Source of the DNA: Oligoflexales bacterium | Lineage (GTDB): Bacteria; Bdellovibrionota_B; Oligoflexia; Oligoflexales; RGVZ01 | Direction of reading: 5' to 3' | Assembly (NCBI GenBank): GCA_947494335.1 | Contig: CANLUT010000001.1 | Location: 496,001-560,000 of the forward strand | DNA length: 64,000 bases | Shown here: positions 32,269 through 40,829 of the stretch, piece after piece | How the letters are laid out: each line of letters begins with the position of its first letter | Numbering within the stretch: the first letter of the stretch is position 1 | Notes under the pieces: model-generated | Seen by the model: only the letters and a program-made list of their open reading frames with translations | Databases searched by the model: none | What the model was told of the DNA's origin: nothing | Position numbers and translations under genes: made by a program

Positions 32269-33000
32269 GTGGACTGTGGATTGATTGTTGATGTTGAAAC
32301 AACAGGCTTAAACCCGACTCAAGACAAGGTGATAGAGCTTGGTCTGATCGAATTTCGAGTAGGCACAAATGGTGTCCCCATAATCGGGAGCATGTACTCG
32401 GGCCTGGACGATCCCAAGATGGCATTGACCCCAGAGGTTAGTCGCTTGACCGGTCTCACGGATGAGGTTCTTTCAGGTCAAACGATTGACTGGGTGCTCG
32501 TAAAAAAACTATGGGACCGTGCGAGTGTGGTTGTTGCACACAACGCCGAATTTGATCGTGGCTTTTTGGAAGCGAGACCCGAACTAAAAGGAAGTCTAAA
32601 ACATTGGGCTTGCAGCGTGAGACACATTGACTGGCGTGGCAAGAATTTTGGAAGTTCAAAGCTCCAGTATTTGGCGGCAGATCATGGATTCGCAAATCCG
32701 TTTGCGCATCGAGCATTGTTTGATTGCGCGACAACATTTCGGCTCGTCTCGCCCCATTTGTCGGAATTGATCGAATCCAGCTATGAACCTGAATATGACA
32801 TCATTGCTGTCGGCAGTCCGTTTGAGACAAAAGACATTTTGAGGCAAAATGGCTACCGGTGGGATAGCGAGCAGCGTAGCTGGCGCAAACGAATCGGCGC
32901 GCGCAAGCTTGAAGCTGAGCGCGCATTTTTAGCGGCAGAGGTCTACAAAGGGACTCCGCGTCATGTGGAAGAAGAGTTCTACTTCAACCCTAAACGTTGA
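32269..33000 (+). CDS. DnaQ-like 3'-5' exonuclease
   Basis: GTG start; 243 residues. Exo motifs are ExoI VDVETTGLNP, ExoII VVAHNAEFDRGFL and ExoIII HRALFDCATTF, all DEDDh metal and His residues present. A small C-terminal module follows (LRQNGYRWDSEQRSWRKRI), a Trp-containing motif I recognise at the ends of some bacterial exonucleases. Probably a repair or proofreading-type exonuclease acting on single-stranded DNA or RNA; not linked to a polymerase gene here. Confidence 0.85.
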   Translation: MDCGLIVDVETTGLNPTQDKVIELGLIEFRVGTNGVPIIGSMYSGLDDPKMALTPEVSRLTGLTDEVLSGQTIDWVLVKKLWDRASVVVAHNAEFDRGFLEARPELKGSLKHWACSVRHIDWRGKNFGSSKLQYLAADHGFANPFAHRALFDCATTFRLVSPHLSELIESSYEPEYDIIAVGSPFETKDILRQNGYRWDSEQRSWRKRIGARKLEAERAFLAAEVYKGTPRHVEEEFYFNPKR

Positions 33001-33002
33001 CT

Positions 33003-33770
33003 TTAGTTCAACGTGACTGATTGTGACTTAAGGACAAATGCCCCTGATTTTGTTCCACGGACAGTCATGATAAGAGTCTGGGTTCCTTTAGTCGCATCAG
33101 ACCAAGACGTGATCTTGGCGCGGCGATTTTTGACTTTGCCATCAGACACAAACCAAGAGACGCGGTAGGATTCGCTGCCCTCAGATGAGATGGTTCCCTC
33201 CAAGTCAATAGTACCCGACGCTGCGGCGTCAACCGGTTTACTAATGGCGATTTCAGGTGACTTCCATGCCAGTTGGGGAGCAGTTGAAGGATACACCACT
33301 GTATCGCCGACAACGGCTTCATACTCAGATCCAGCCGAAAATCTTACTTTGTAGCGTAGTCGAGCATATCCCTGCTTAGCAATGCTCGCAGCTACTAGTG
33401 GATTATCTGTTGGGACGGACAGTGTCGTGCGATAAGCGTATAAACTAAGAGGTCCGACAGCGGTTTCAGTGGGTTGTGCATCAATTGGCGTTACAGGTTG
33501 CGCCACTCCGTAACGGCTGACGGTGTCTAGCTCGACGGACGGCGCGATATTCAAACCCTGCGGGCCAGCTAGGTGAAACGTCAAATTGACGATATCTCCA
33601 GGTTTTGCATTAATCGGGGTCTGTTCTACTCCCAAAGTCCGAAGTTTTTTCAGGACCTCAGCCCGATCAGCATTATCGTCTCCGCAGGATGAGTACTGAC
33701 TCAATGCGATAGTGATCAAAATTAACTGCTTTACCCAAGTGCGACCTTTCAAAACTGAATGCAGTGTCAT
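33003..33770 (-). CDS. Lipoprotein with Ig-like region, unknown
   Basis: 255 residues. The signal sequence ends in SQYSSCGDD, an acceptable lipoprotein Cys, and Asp at +3 is compatible with various sorting outcomes. The rest is beta-strand-rich (TLSVPTDNPL, ARLRYKVRFSAGSEYEAVVGD, YRVSWFVSDGKVKNRRAKI) and looks like one or two Ig-like domains. No catalytic motif. Convergent with the exonuclease, 2 bp apart. Confidence 0.65.
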   Translation of the reverse strand: MTLHSVLKGRTWVKQLILITIALSQYSSCGDDNADRAEVLKKLRTLGVEQTPINAKPGDIVNLTFHLAGPQGLNIAPSVELDTVSRYGVAQPVTPIDAQPTETAVGPLSLYAYRTTLSVPTDNPLVAASIAKQGYARLRYKVRFSAGSEYEAVVGDTVVYPSTAPQLAWKSPEIAISKPVDAAASGTIDLEGTISSEGSESYRVSWFVSDGKVKNRRAKITSWSDATKGTQTLIMTVRGTKSGAFVLKSQSVTLN

Positions 33771-33957
33771 CTAAAGTCCCCAATCAGAAGCAAAGGTTAT
33801 GGCTGCTTTAATTGTTTTCCATCAAGGCATTGATGTCAAACTTGTACAACGATAGTTGAAAGATACTATGCGAAAAAATACTTACATTTTGTTGCTCGGA
33901 ATTTGATTTTCTTGTAAGAATCTTAGCATAAATCAAAAGTGTTCCGAGGGGGGCTCG

Positions 33958-34575
33958 TTGATTCAAGGCAACATCTATTTTGTCGAACAAGACGGCACGA
34001 TTTCGGATGATGTCTGCGCGCTTTTAAGCGCCAATGGTTACAATGTTGTATTGTTTCGTAGCGGAGAGGAATTTCTCGACCGCTGGGATCGTTCTCTTGA
34101 AGGTTGTCTTCTCCTCGACATCCGCTTGCCCGGCCTTTCCGGGATTGAGCTTCTAGGTCGCATCTCTGATTCTGCCCGTGTTCTGCCGGTTATCATGTTT
34201 ACCTCGGTTATGGATATGCAGCTCGCAGTTCAGGCAACCAAAAATGGGGTCTACGATTACTGTCCTAAAAATTTCGCTCCCGAAGTTCTGCTCGCTAAAA
34301 TCAGCGAGGCCATGCGCGTTAACAGAGAGCGTCTTAGTAAGATGTCAAATCACGTGAAAACAATTCAAGCCATCGCATCGCTGACGGATCGTGAGCGTGA
34401 AATTTTGCATTTTCTTTGTGAGGGTAAATCCTCGAAGAAAATTGGTCAGGAACTAGGTATATCCAGTTATACCGTAGACAATCATCGAGCCAGGATTATG
34501 AGTAAGATGGGTGTCAACTCTGTGACCAAGATTGTGCAAATGACATTGAGTGCACGGAACAATCAGGGAACTTAA
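33958..34575 (+). CDS. Two-component response regulator, FixJ/NarL-type
   Basis: TTG start with AGGGGGG 5 nt upstream; 205 residues. Receiver domain: Asp54 (LLLDIRLPG), Thr82 (MFTSV) and Lys104 (YCPKNF), all phosphorylation-pocket residues. C-terminal LuxR-type HTH: LTDREREILHFLCEGKSSKKIGQELGIS with TVDNHRARIMSKMGV. It activates transcription after phosphorylation by a histidine kinase; no kinase is adjacent (orphan regulator). Confidence 0.93.
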   Translation: MIQGNIYFVEQDGTISDDVCALLSANGYNVVLFRSGEEFLDRWDRSLEGCLLLDIRLPGLSGIELLGRISDSARVLPVIMFTSVMDMQLAVQATKNGVYDYCPKNFAPEVLLAKISEAMRVNRERLSKMSNHVKTIQAIASLTDREREILHFLCEGKSSKKIGQELGISSYTVDNHRARIMSKMGVNSVTKIVQMTLSARNNQGT

Positions 34576-34581
34576 GTGTCT

Positions 34582-35778
34582 CTAGCTTCGACCGCATTGT
34601 GAGCGTCGACGTAGCTCTCGTTCTATAAGCTGCAGTTCGCGGCCGGACTGTCCAGCAATACTCGTGTTTTCTTCTGCACGCCGGAACAGATAAGGCAGCA
34701 CAGCTGCGATAGGTCCGTATGGTAAGTACTTTGCAGCGTGATAGCCAGCACTCGCCAAATTAAAAGATAGATCATCACTCATGCCTAGTAGCTGTGCGAA
34801 CCAAACTCGGGCATGGTCAGGACTCATGTTTCCTTTTTCCATTAACGCAATGGTTCTTTGGCAGGAGTTCGCATTGTGGGTGCCAGCACATAGGAAGGCT
34901 GGAGAGTTGTTTCCAAGGATCACGGCCAATGCATCATCGTAGGCTTTGTCGGTGGCTGCTTTATCGGGGTGGATTGGGCTTTCATAACCTCGCGCGGCGG
35001 CGCGTGCCCGCTCCTTCTCCATGTAAGCCCCGCGAACAAGTTTGATGGCTGGAATAAATCCCTCTGCAGCACCGAGCGCTAGTAATTTTTGTACATTGCT
35101 TAGTCCCTGCTTGCAGTACATTTGGATGGTTGTAAACACGACGCCGGACGCCCGGTTGTGTTTACGCATCATAGCAAAAGCTAAGTGATCGATTGCCGGC
35201 TGAATCCACGTTTCCTCAGCATCAATCATGACTTGTTTTCCAGCGCGAATGGCCTCGTCACAAATCTTGCTGACTCTCGCTTCGACTCGCTGCCATTCGT
35301 TGGCTAAATCTCCCGTCATGCTGTTGACGCCGATCTCTGAAACTTTCTCCAGTAGCTCAAAACGTGCGAGTGCCGTGAGTTTGAAAACACAAAATGGAAT
35401 CCTTGGCTGGCCTTTTGCCGCGCGAACCGTGTTCAGGACCTCACGCATGGCGGCGTCGAATCCGGCCTCAGTTTTTTCGCCCTCAACACCGTAATCAAGA
35501 ATACTGTAGACGCCGCCCTTGGAAAGCTGCTCAACGGTCTCCTGACATTCATCAAGTGTTTCACCGCCACAGAACTGTTTGAAAACCGTTGCACGGACCA
35601 ATGATTTGACAGGCAGGCGCAGTTTCAAGGCTGCCGAAAGAATCGGCGGCCCTGCGACGACCAACGGTTTGAAATTGATCGTACGAAAAAGCGACCACGC
35701 GCGGTAAAGATCGCGATCGCTTAAGTGCTTGAACGCAATCTCAGTATTCTGAAAGTCTGGTTTAGGATTTGCCATCAT
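34582..35778 (-). CDS. Proline dehydrogenase
   Basis: Start at ATG 35778 or 35775; 398 residues. It is a single-function PRODH rather than a PutA fusion. The sequence follows the FAD-binding TIM-barrel pattern of the family: GGVYSILDYGVEGE, VFKLTALARFELLEKVSE, VMIDAEETWIQPAID, VKLVRGAYMEKER and a final YGPIAAVLPYLFRRAEENTS. It oxidises proline to pyrroline-5-carboxylate and passes electrons to quinone at the membrane. The YGP..PYL.RR.EEN segment is the substrate-contacting helix. Confidence 0.93.
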   Translation of the reverse strand: MMANPKPDFQNTEIAFKHLSDRDLYRAWSLFRTINFKPLVVAGPPILSAALKLRLPVKSLVRATVFKQFCGGETLDECQETVEQLSKGGVYSILDYGVEGEKTEAGFDAAMREVLNTVRAAKGQPRIPFCVFKLTALARFELLEKVSEIGVNSMTGDLANEWQRVEARVSKICDEAIRAGKQVMIDAEETWIQPAIDHLAFAMMRKHNRASGVVFTTIQMYCKQGLSNVQKLLALGAAEGFIPAIKLVRGAYMEKERARAAARGYESPIHPDKAATDKAYDDALAVILGNNSPAFLCAGTHNANSCQRTIALMEKGNMSPDHARVWFAQLLGMSDDLSFNLASAGYHAAKYLPYGPIAAVLPYLFRRAEENTSIAGQSGRELQLIERELRRRSQCGRS

Positions 35779-35915
35779 ACCCGTCGATGTTGTTGCGCCG
35801 TTCGGATGATGGAATGATGACAAATTCCTGCATTTTTAACCAGCTGAGAAATTGCGAGCCTTCCTGTTCTGCCTTACAATGTTGCAATGATCCATTAACA
35901 TCCCGGAGGCTGCAG

Positions 35916-36734
35916 GTGATTTCCCTGAAAGGTGTCAAAAAATCCTTTGGAAGCGACGTGCTGCTCGAAGATATCTCGTTTACGGTGGAGCCGGGCGAAC
36001 GCATCAGCCTGCTTGGGCCGGGTGGGTGTGGAAAGACCACAATTCTTAAAATTATTCTGGGCCTTTTGAACCCGGACAGCGGAACTGTAGAACTAATGGG
36101 CAAGGACATGCTTGCCATGTCTTCCGACACTGAGCGTCGTCAAGTCTTGCGGAAAGTGGGCATGGCCTTTCAGCAGGGGGCCTTGTTTGATTTTATGACC
36201 GTCCGGGAAAACCTCTTTTTTGCCATGGAGCATATGACTGATTTTTCAGCTGAAGAGATGGACCGTCGAGTCAAAGAGCTCCTCCAGGCTGTCAAAATTG
36301 GACGCACCGAGCAGCAGTATCCCTTTGAGTTGTCTGGAGGAATGCAGCGCCGGGTCGGTATTGTTCGCGCCTTAGCAACAGACCCGGTGGTGGCTTTTTT
36401 TGATGAGCCCACAGCCGGCTTAGACCCAGTGACCTCGACCATCATCTTGAACATGATTCGGGATCTTGCTGGTAAGACGGCGGAACAGGCCTTGGTGGTG
36501 GCGACCTCTAATGTTGAAATAGCGATCAGATTTGCCGATCGCGTTGTGATTGTCCACGAGGGGCGGGTGGTGGCCGATGGTGCTTGGCGAGACCTGATCG
36601 TTAATGGCCCTGAATGGGTCCGGCATTTCTTAAGTGTCAGACTTATTGGCCTTGATGAGGAGTATGCCCGGGAGTTAGATTTGCCGGGTCAATTTATTGA
36701 CCGCTATTGGCACCAGGGTGGCTCTCACCCTTGA
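35916..36734 (+). CDS. ABC transporter ATP-binding protein, MlaF-like
   Basis: GTG 35916 chosen: GGAGG at 35905-35909 lies 6 nt upstream, and the product starts MISLKGVKKSFG. 272 residues. Walker A GPGGCGKTT (34-42), Q-loop AFQQGALFDFMTVREN, signature LSGGMQRRV, Walker B VVAFFDEPTAGLDP. The FQQGALFDSLTV-type Q-loop is characteristic of MlaF/Ttg2A, which powers phospholipid transport between membranes. No MlaE permease or MlaD gene is adjacent. It clusters with the acyltransferase and HAD genes downstream. Confidence 0.85.
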   Translation: MISLKGVKKSFGSDVLLEDISFTVEPGERISLLGPGGCGKTTILKIILGLLNPDSGTVELMGKDMLAMSSDTERRQVLRKVGMAFQQGALFDFMTVRENLFFAMEHMTDFSAEEMDRRVKELLQAVKIGRTEQQYPFELSGGMQRRVGIVRALATDPVVAFFDEPTAGLDPVTSTIILNMIRDLAGKTAEQALVVATSNVEIAIRFADRVVIVHEGRVVADGAWRDLIVNGPEWVRHFLSVRLIGLDEEYARELDLPGQFIDRYWHQGGSHP

Positions 36735-36767
36735 GGTGCCGCGATCCATTCTTGAGGTGACCGAGAG

Positions 36768-37616
36768 TTGTATTTTTTGATGTCGGCCTTTGCGCGTTTG
36801 ATTGGCGCGCTCCCTGAGTCCCTGCTGTCTGGGTTTGCCACTTGTTTAGGTGTGTTTCTTTTCGACGTTGTTCGTCTGCGACGCGCTTTGGTTGTTAGAA
36901 ATATTAAAATCGCATTTCCCGACCTTTCGCATCGGCAGGCCGTGGGTATTGGTCGTAGGGCTATGATTCACCTTGTAACAACGGTCATTGAGCTTTTTTG
37001 GGTTTACACCAATGACATGGAGCCTAGGGTCACGGTCGATCATCCTGAAATTTTGCGGGATGGTTTAGCCAAAGGTAAGGGCGTCTACATCATCTGTGTT
37101 CACTGTGGAAACTTCGAGGCTTTAGCCATGAAGTTCTCCCGGGCGTTTGCCAAAGTGACCACCCCGGTTAAAAAGATTGGATCCATGCCAGGGGTCAACC
37201 GCTTCATCTTTGAAAATCGGGCCAAGCAAGGCATGGATGCATTTGTTCGTACGAAAAAAGGCGAGGGGTTTTTGGCCATGCGCCGTGCTTTGGAAGAAAA
37301 GCGGATTGCAGGCTTTATGGTTGACCAGGCCCGTCCGGGCGAACCGCGGATTCCGCTCTTTGGCAAACCCGCCAAAACCAACACAAGTCTCGGTGCGATC
37401 TGGGAAAAGTGCCCCGCACCAGTGATTCCAGCCTACAGCGAGCGTGTCGGCTTTGGGCGCCATATCATACGGGTTCTTCCTGAGATTGAATTTACGTCGA
37501 CCGGTGACTTGCAGGCCGATATTTTGAGTCGAGCTGCCCAATGCAATACAATAGTGGAGGAGATTATTCGGCGTTGTCCCGACCAGTATTGGTGGGTGCA
37601 CGATCGCTGGAAGTAG
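36768..37616 (+). CDS. LpxL/HtrB-type lysophospholipid/lipid A acyltransferase
   Basis: 282 residues from TTG 36768; ATG 36780 is an alternative. An N-terminal membrane helix is followed by the catalytic HCGNFE (His112, Glu117), the HX4(D/E) motif of the LPLAT superfamily. Later segments GFMVDQARP and IPLFGKPAKTN fit the LpxL/LpxM family rather than PlsC. Known function: late acylation of lipid A. Co-oriented with the upstream ABC ATPase (33-bp gap) and the downstream HAD gene (18 bp). Confidence 0.87.
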   Translation: MYFLMSAFARLIGALPESLLSGFATCLGVFLFDVVRLRRALVVRNIKIAFPDLSHRQAVGIGRRAMIHLVTTVIELFWVYTNDMEPRVTVDHPEILRDGLAKGKGVYIICVHCGNFEALAMKFSRAFAKVTTPVKKIGSMPGVNRFIFENRAKQGMDAFVRTKKGEGFLAMRRALEEKRIAGFMVDQARPGEPRIPLFGKPAKTNTSLGAIWEKCPAPVIPAYSERVGFGRHIIRVLPEIEFTSTGDLQADILSRAAQCNTIVEEIIRRCPDQYWWVHDRWK

Positions 37617-37634
37617 CATTCACTGAAGGCACCC

Positions 37635-38567
37635 TTGAGTAAGCGCAAAGTTAGTCCGTATCAATTGGTTGTAACTGACATCGACAATACGGTGTTTGAC
37701 TGGGTCAATTATTATGTGGCCTCGTTTAATGCTTTGCTCGACACTGTCGCCGGCGTTATTGGCTCAACGCGCGAGGTCCTTGCAGCAGAGGCCAAGGATG
37801 TCTTCACGACTCACGGCAGTATCGAATATCCGTTTCTAATTCAGGAGCTAAAGTCTGTTAACGAATTCTATGGCAGCAACATCGATGCCATGCTTAACGA
37901 GGCTGTATTCAAAGGTCGTGAAGCCTTTATGAAGGAGGCGTCGCGAGTTCTCAAGCCCTATCAGGATGTTCATAGGACTCTCAGTGAGATCAAGCGTCAC
38001 TACCCAGATTTGCCGATTATTGCATTGACGGATGCGCCGCGCTATGTCGCCATGTGGAAGCTAAACAAGCTCGGTCTTCTAGAATTCTTTCATGCAGTTT
38101 ATGGATTGCCAGACCCTCGAGTACCAACCTGCGAGGTCAATCGCCGTGTTAAGGTGGATCCCGAAATTCTGCTCAAGCACCTTCAGCAAAGTAATTTTGG
38201 ATTCAAGGGTAGAATTCGAATTTTACCCGACGATTACGAGAAGCCAGGAGTCCGTGGTCTTAAAACCGTACTCATGGATTACGAATTGGACGAACCAGTC
38301 GAGCATCGCAAAAGTGTTTTATGGATTGGCGACAATCTTCGCAAAGATATTGGTCTAGGCAATCGTCTGGGTGTTCGCAGTGCATGGGCTGAGTACGGCA
38401 CGAGGCTTGATCAGGGAATTTTGGCCAGTTTGGCGTTATTCAGTCCGACGCAGAACGTCCACAAGAATGTTTACATCAAAGCTGATGATCCTGCGGCCCC
38501 AAAGCCGAGTGTGGTGTTTGCAGCATTTGCCGATGTCTTGAAGGAGCTTGGTATCGAGGGAAAATAG
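37635..38567 (+). CDS. HAD-superfamily hydrolase
   Basis: TTG start; 310 residues. HAD motif I is VTDIDNTVFDW (DxDxT), motif II IIALTD, and motif IV VLWIGDNLRKDIGLG. Motif III Lys is probably in the 'MWKLNKLG' or RRVKVDPE region. An unusually long segment between motifs II and IV (about 80 residues, PDDYEKPG...) distinguishes it from small phosphoglycolate phosphatases. Substrate unknown. Last gene of the lipid cluster before a terminator. Confidence 0.82.
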   Translation: MSKRKVSPYQLVVTDIDNTVFDWVNYYVASFNALLDTVAGVIGSTREVLAAEAKDVFTTHGSIEYPFLIQELKSVNEFYGSNIDAMLNEAVFKGREAFMKEASRVLKPYQDVHRTLSEIKRHYPDLPIIALTDAPRYVAMWKLNKLGLLEFFHAVYGLPDPRVPTCEVNRRVKVDPEILLKHLQQSNFGFKGRIRILPDDYEKPGVRGLKTVLMDYELDEPVEHRKSVLWIGDNLRKDIGLGNRLGVRSAWAEYGTRLDQGILASLALFSPTQNVHKNVYIKADDPAAPKPSVVFAAFADVLKELGIEGK

Positions 38568-38602
38568 ATTTCCAGCGGCGTGTTTGCCGCTGAAATTTTT
38601 TT
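38568..38602 (+). terminator. Intrinsic terminator
   Basis: CAGCGGC (38573-38579) pairs with GCCGCTG (38586-38592), extended by ATTT/AAAT with one bulged C and followed by seven T. It closes the 35916-38567 gene cluster. Confidence 0.85.
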
Positions 38603-38631
38603 CAGTCAACTATCTTAATGTGAGTGTTTCC

Positions 38632-39570
38632 ATGAAGTGTCCTGCATGCAGCCAAGCCATGACCCCAGAACGTTATGAAGCTACATCTATCCACGAGTGC
38701 CAGGCCTGTCGATCCGTCTGGATCTCTACCGATGCTCTGTCATCAGCGATAGGTTCAACTGAAAAATTTTTTTCCGCGGATGAAATCAAAAATATTCTAT
38801 CAACGTTGCGACAAACCCCTCAAGCCGTCCGTAATTTGAAGTGTCCGACTTGTTCTGATGTGATGGTGTGTCATCATTATGCTGCAGACCTAGAGATTCA
38901 CATTGACCGTTGTCCTAAAGATCACGGAGTGTTTTTGGATAACTCTGAGCTGGAGGCGATTCAGCTAAAGTTTGAGGATCGATCAGCGCAGAGTTCCGCA
39001 AAAAAGACTTCGATCCAATCGACATCTCAGGCGCAAAAGCGCTGTCCACGCGATGGCGAGCAGTTAAAACCTGAGACCTATGAACAGCAATCTGTGGATT
39101 TATGTCCAAAATGCGGCGGTTTTTGGTGTGATGATGGAGAACTCGGGCAGATTGTCAAAAGTCGGGATATCAAACATGGTGATGTCTTGTTTCCTGAATT
39201 CAAAGGCAATGAAGCAGATGCCAACGCCAAAGGTGCCGATATTTACTCTCACGTCACGCCTTGTGTGGTGTGTGGCGCAGCCATGGTCCACCTGAACTAC
39301 TGTGCCAATTCAGGAATTATGATTGATAGCTGTCGTCAAGGTCATGGAACATGGCTTGATCGCAGTGAGCTCGAACGCGTTCAGGTTTTTGCAGAGCGCT
39401 GGCAGAAAAACGCGCAAGATGCCTATGCACGTCATGCGCAAAAATTTGCGGCCATTGCTCAGCAGTCTTCGGCTTACTACGAAGCCATGGTTAGGCGTCA
39501 CAAAGCCGAGGCTAGAAGTCTTTCGGTCGTTGGGCGGATTCTCAATTCTATTTTCGGTCAGTCACGCTAG
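38632..39570 (+). CDS. Four-fold zf-TFIIB zinc-ribbon protein
   Basis: Start at ATG 38632, since the first codons (MKCPACSQAM) open a zinc ribbon; an upstream extension crosses the terminator. 312 residues with four tandem zf-TFIIB repeats: CPAC...CQAC, CPTC...CPKD-H, CPRD...CPKCGG, CVVC...CRQGH. Each is followed by the W/F-x-D-x-x-E-L end typical of the family (VFLDNSELEAI, WCDDGELGQI, TWLDRSELERV). A Gln/Ala/Lys-rich helix ends the protein. Single-repeat versions are widespread and uncharacterised; four in a row is unusual. First gene of a co-oriented run to 42064. Confidence 0.82.
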   Translation: MKCPACSQAMTPERYEATSIHECQACRSVWISTDALSSAIGSTEKFFSADEIKNILSTLRQTPQAVRNLKCPTCSDVMVCHHYAADLEIHIDRCPKDHGVFLDNSELEAIQLKFEDRSAQSSAKKTSIQSTSQAQKRCPRDGEQLKPETYEQQSVDLCPKCGGFWCDDGELGQIVKSRDIKHGDVLFPEFKGNEADANAKGADIYSHVTPCVVCGAAMVHLNYCANSGIMIDSCRQGHGTWLDRSELERVQVFAERWQKNAQDAYARHAQKFAAIAQQSSAYYEAMVRRHKAEARSLSVVGRILNSIFGQSR

Positions 39571-39587
39571 TGTAGGGAGCGCAAGGT

Positions 39588-40328
39588 ATGATCGCGATCA
39601 TTATTGGTGTGGGTTTGTGCTTGATGGTACTTGAGCGTCTGATGCCAGATCAGATACTACAGAAAGTTGACGGATGGTGGCTGCGTGTCATTATCGTCAA
39701 CGTCCTACAGCTTGGTGTGGTGCTCCTGGCTGACTTGGCTTGGAATCAATGGTTTCAAGTGAGTCTATTTTCGCTACCGAACTATTTCTCGATGCCCATG
39801 GCTGCATTTATCTGTTATTTGCTCCTGACGTTTGTTTTTTATTGGTGGCATCGACTGCGTCATGACATCAACATCTTGTGGCTTAGCTGCCACCAACTGC
39901 ATCATAGCGCTAGCCGGATTGAGACCATAACTTCCTTTTATAAGCATCCGCTTGAGCTTATTATCAATGGCATCATCATTGCCGCCGTCAACTTCGGCAT
40001 TTGTGGACTCACCATAGAAGGTGCTGCTTGGGTGACTCTGTATACAGCGCTTGCAGAGTTTTTCTACCATATGAATATCAAGACACCTCGATGGGTTGGT
40101 TACATCATTCAACGCCCTGAGATGCATCGCATCCACCACAAGCGTGGGTTTCATTATAATAACTTCGCTGATCTTCCCGTATGGGACATGATGTTCGGTA
40201 CTTTTGAAAATCCTCCCACCGTCGAAACGCCGTGTGGATTTAAGCCAGAGCGCGAAGTTCAGTTTAAGGAAATTCTCACCTTCAAGAACGTGAACAACGC
40301 ATATCCGCTATTTGCCAGGAAGAAATAG
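39588..40328 (+). CDS. Sterol desaturase / fatty acid hydroxylase superfamily protein
   Basis: 246 residues with four to five membrane helices and the three His boxes of di-iron membrane hydroxylases: HRLRHD, HQLHHSASR and HRIHHKRGFHYNNF. Members hydroxylate or desaturate lipids at the membrane using O2; the substrate here is unknown. Lies 17 bp after the zinc-ribbon gene and 9 bp before a small envelope gene. Confidence 0.92.
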   Translation: MIAIIIGVGLCLMVLERLMPDQILQKVDGWWLRVIIVNVLQLGVVLLADLAWNQWFQVSLFSLPNYFSMPMAAFICYLLLTFVFYWWHRLRHDINILWLSCHQLHHSASRIETITSFYKHPLELIINGIIIAAVNFGICGLTIEGAAWVTLYTALAEFFYHMNIKTPRWVGYIIQRPEMHRIHHKRGFHYNNFADLPVWDMMFGTFENPPTVETPCGFKPEREVQFKEILTFKNVNNAYPLFARKK

Positions 40329-40337
40329 AGGTGAGCC

Positions 40338-40829
40338 ATGTCAGTTTTGTCCCAAGTAAATTGGCCGGTGCGAGTCGTTCTTCTCATCGGATCGTTGCAG
40401 TTGATTGGGTTTGTCACCCAACTAGATCTAGTCCGCAATATCGGTCGTCTGACGACGGCTTCACCGCTACCCTTGGTGTTCTCGGACTTTCGCGGCCTAG
40501 AAACGTTTTCCCTTGAGTTTAATATTCGCGCCGAGGCTCAAGATGGGTCAACATCTGAAAAGCTTATTACGCCGGAGCTCTATGGTCAGTTCAAGGGGCC
40601 ATATAATCGTCGTAATGTTTACGGCGCTGTGCTGGCATATGGTCCAAAATTGACTGAGCCTAGTGAAAAGCCGCTGGTCGATTCGGTGCTAAAATATGGA
40701 TTCTGCCAAGGTGGCCCCTTGATTGAGATGTTTGCGCTCACAAGCCCAGCGCGAAAAATTACGATCAATACGCGATCAAAGGCTCGAGGTGATGGTTCAA
40801 CCTATGTGACGGAGGTTGCATGTCCATGA
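40338..40829 (+). CDS. Small membrane-anchored hypothetical protein
   Basis: 163 residues with one N-terminal hydrophobic segment (VRVVLLIGSLQLIGFV), a likely anchor, and a soluble periplasmic remainder. Start ATG 40338 with GAGGTGAGCC upstream. Overlaps the HTTM-DCC gene by 10 bp, so it is probably a partner of it. I recognise no family. Confidence 0.7.
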   Translation: MSVLSQVNWPVRVVLLIGSLQLIGFVTQLDLVRNIGRLTTASPLPLVFSDFRGLETFSLEFNIRAEAQDGSTSEKLITPELYGQFKGPYNRRNVYGAVLAYGPKLTEPSEKPLVDSVLKYGFCQGGPLIEMFALTSPARKITINTRSKARGDGSTYVTEVACP

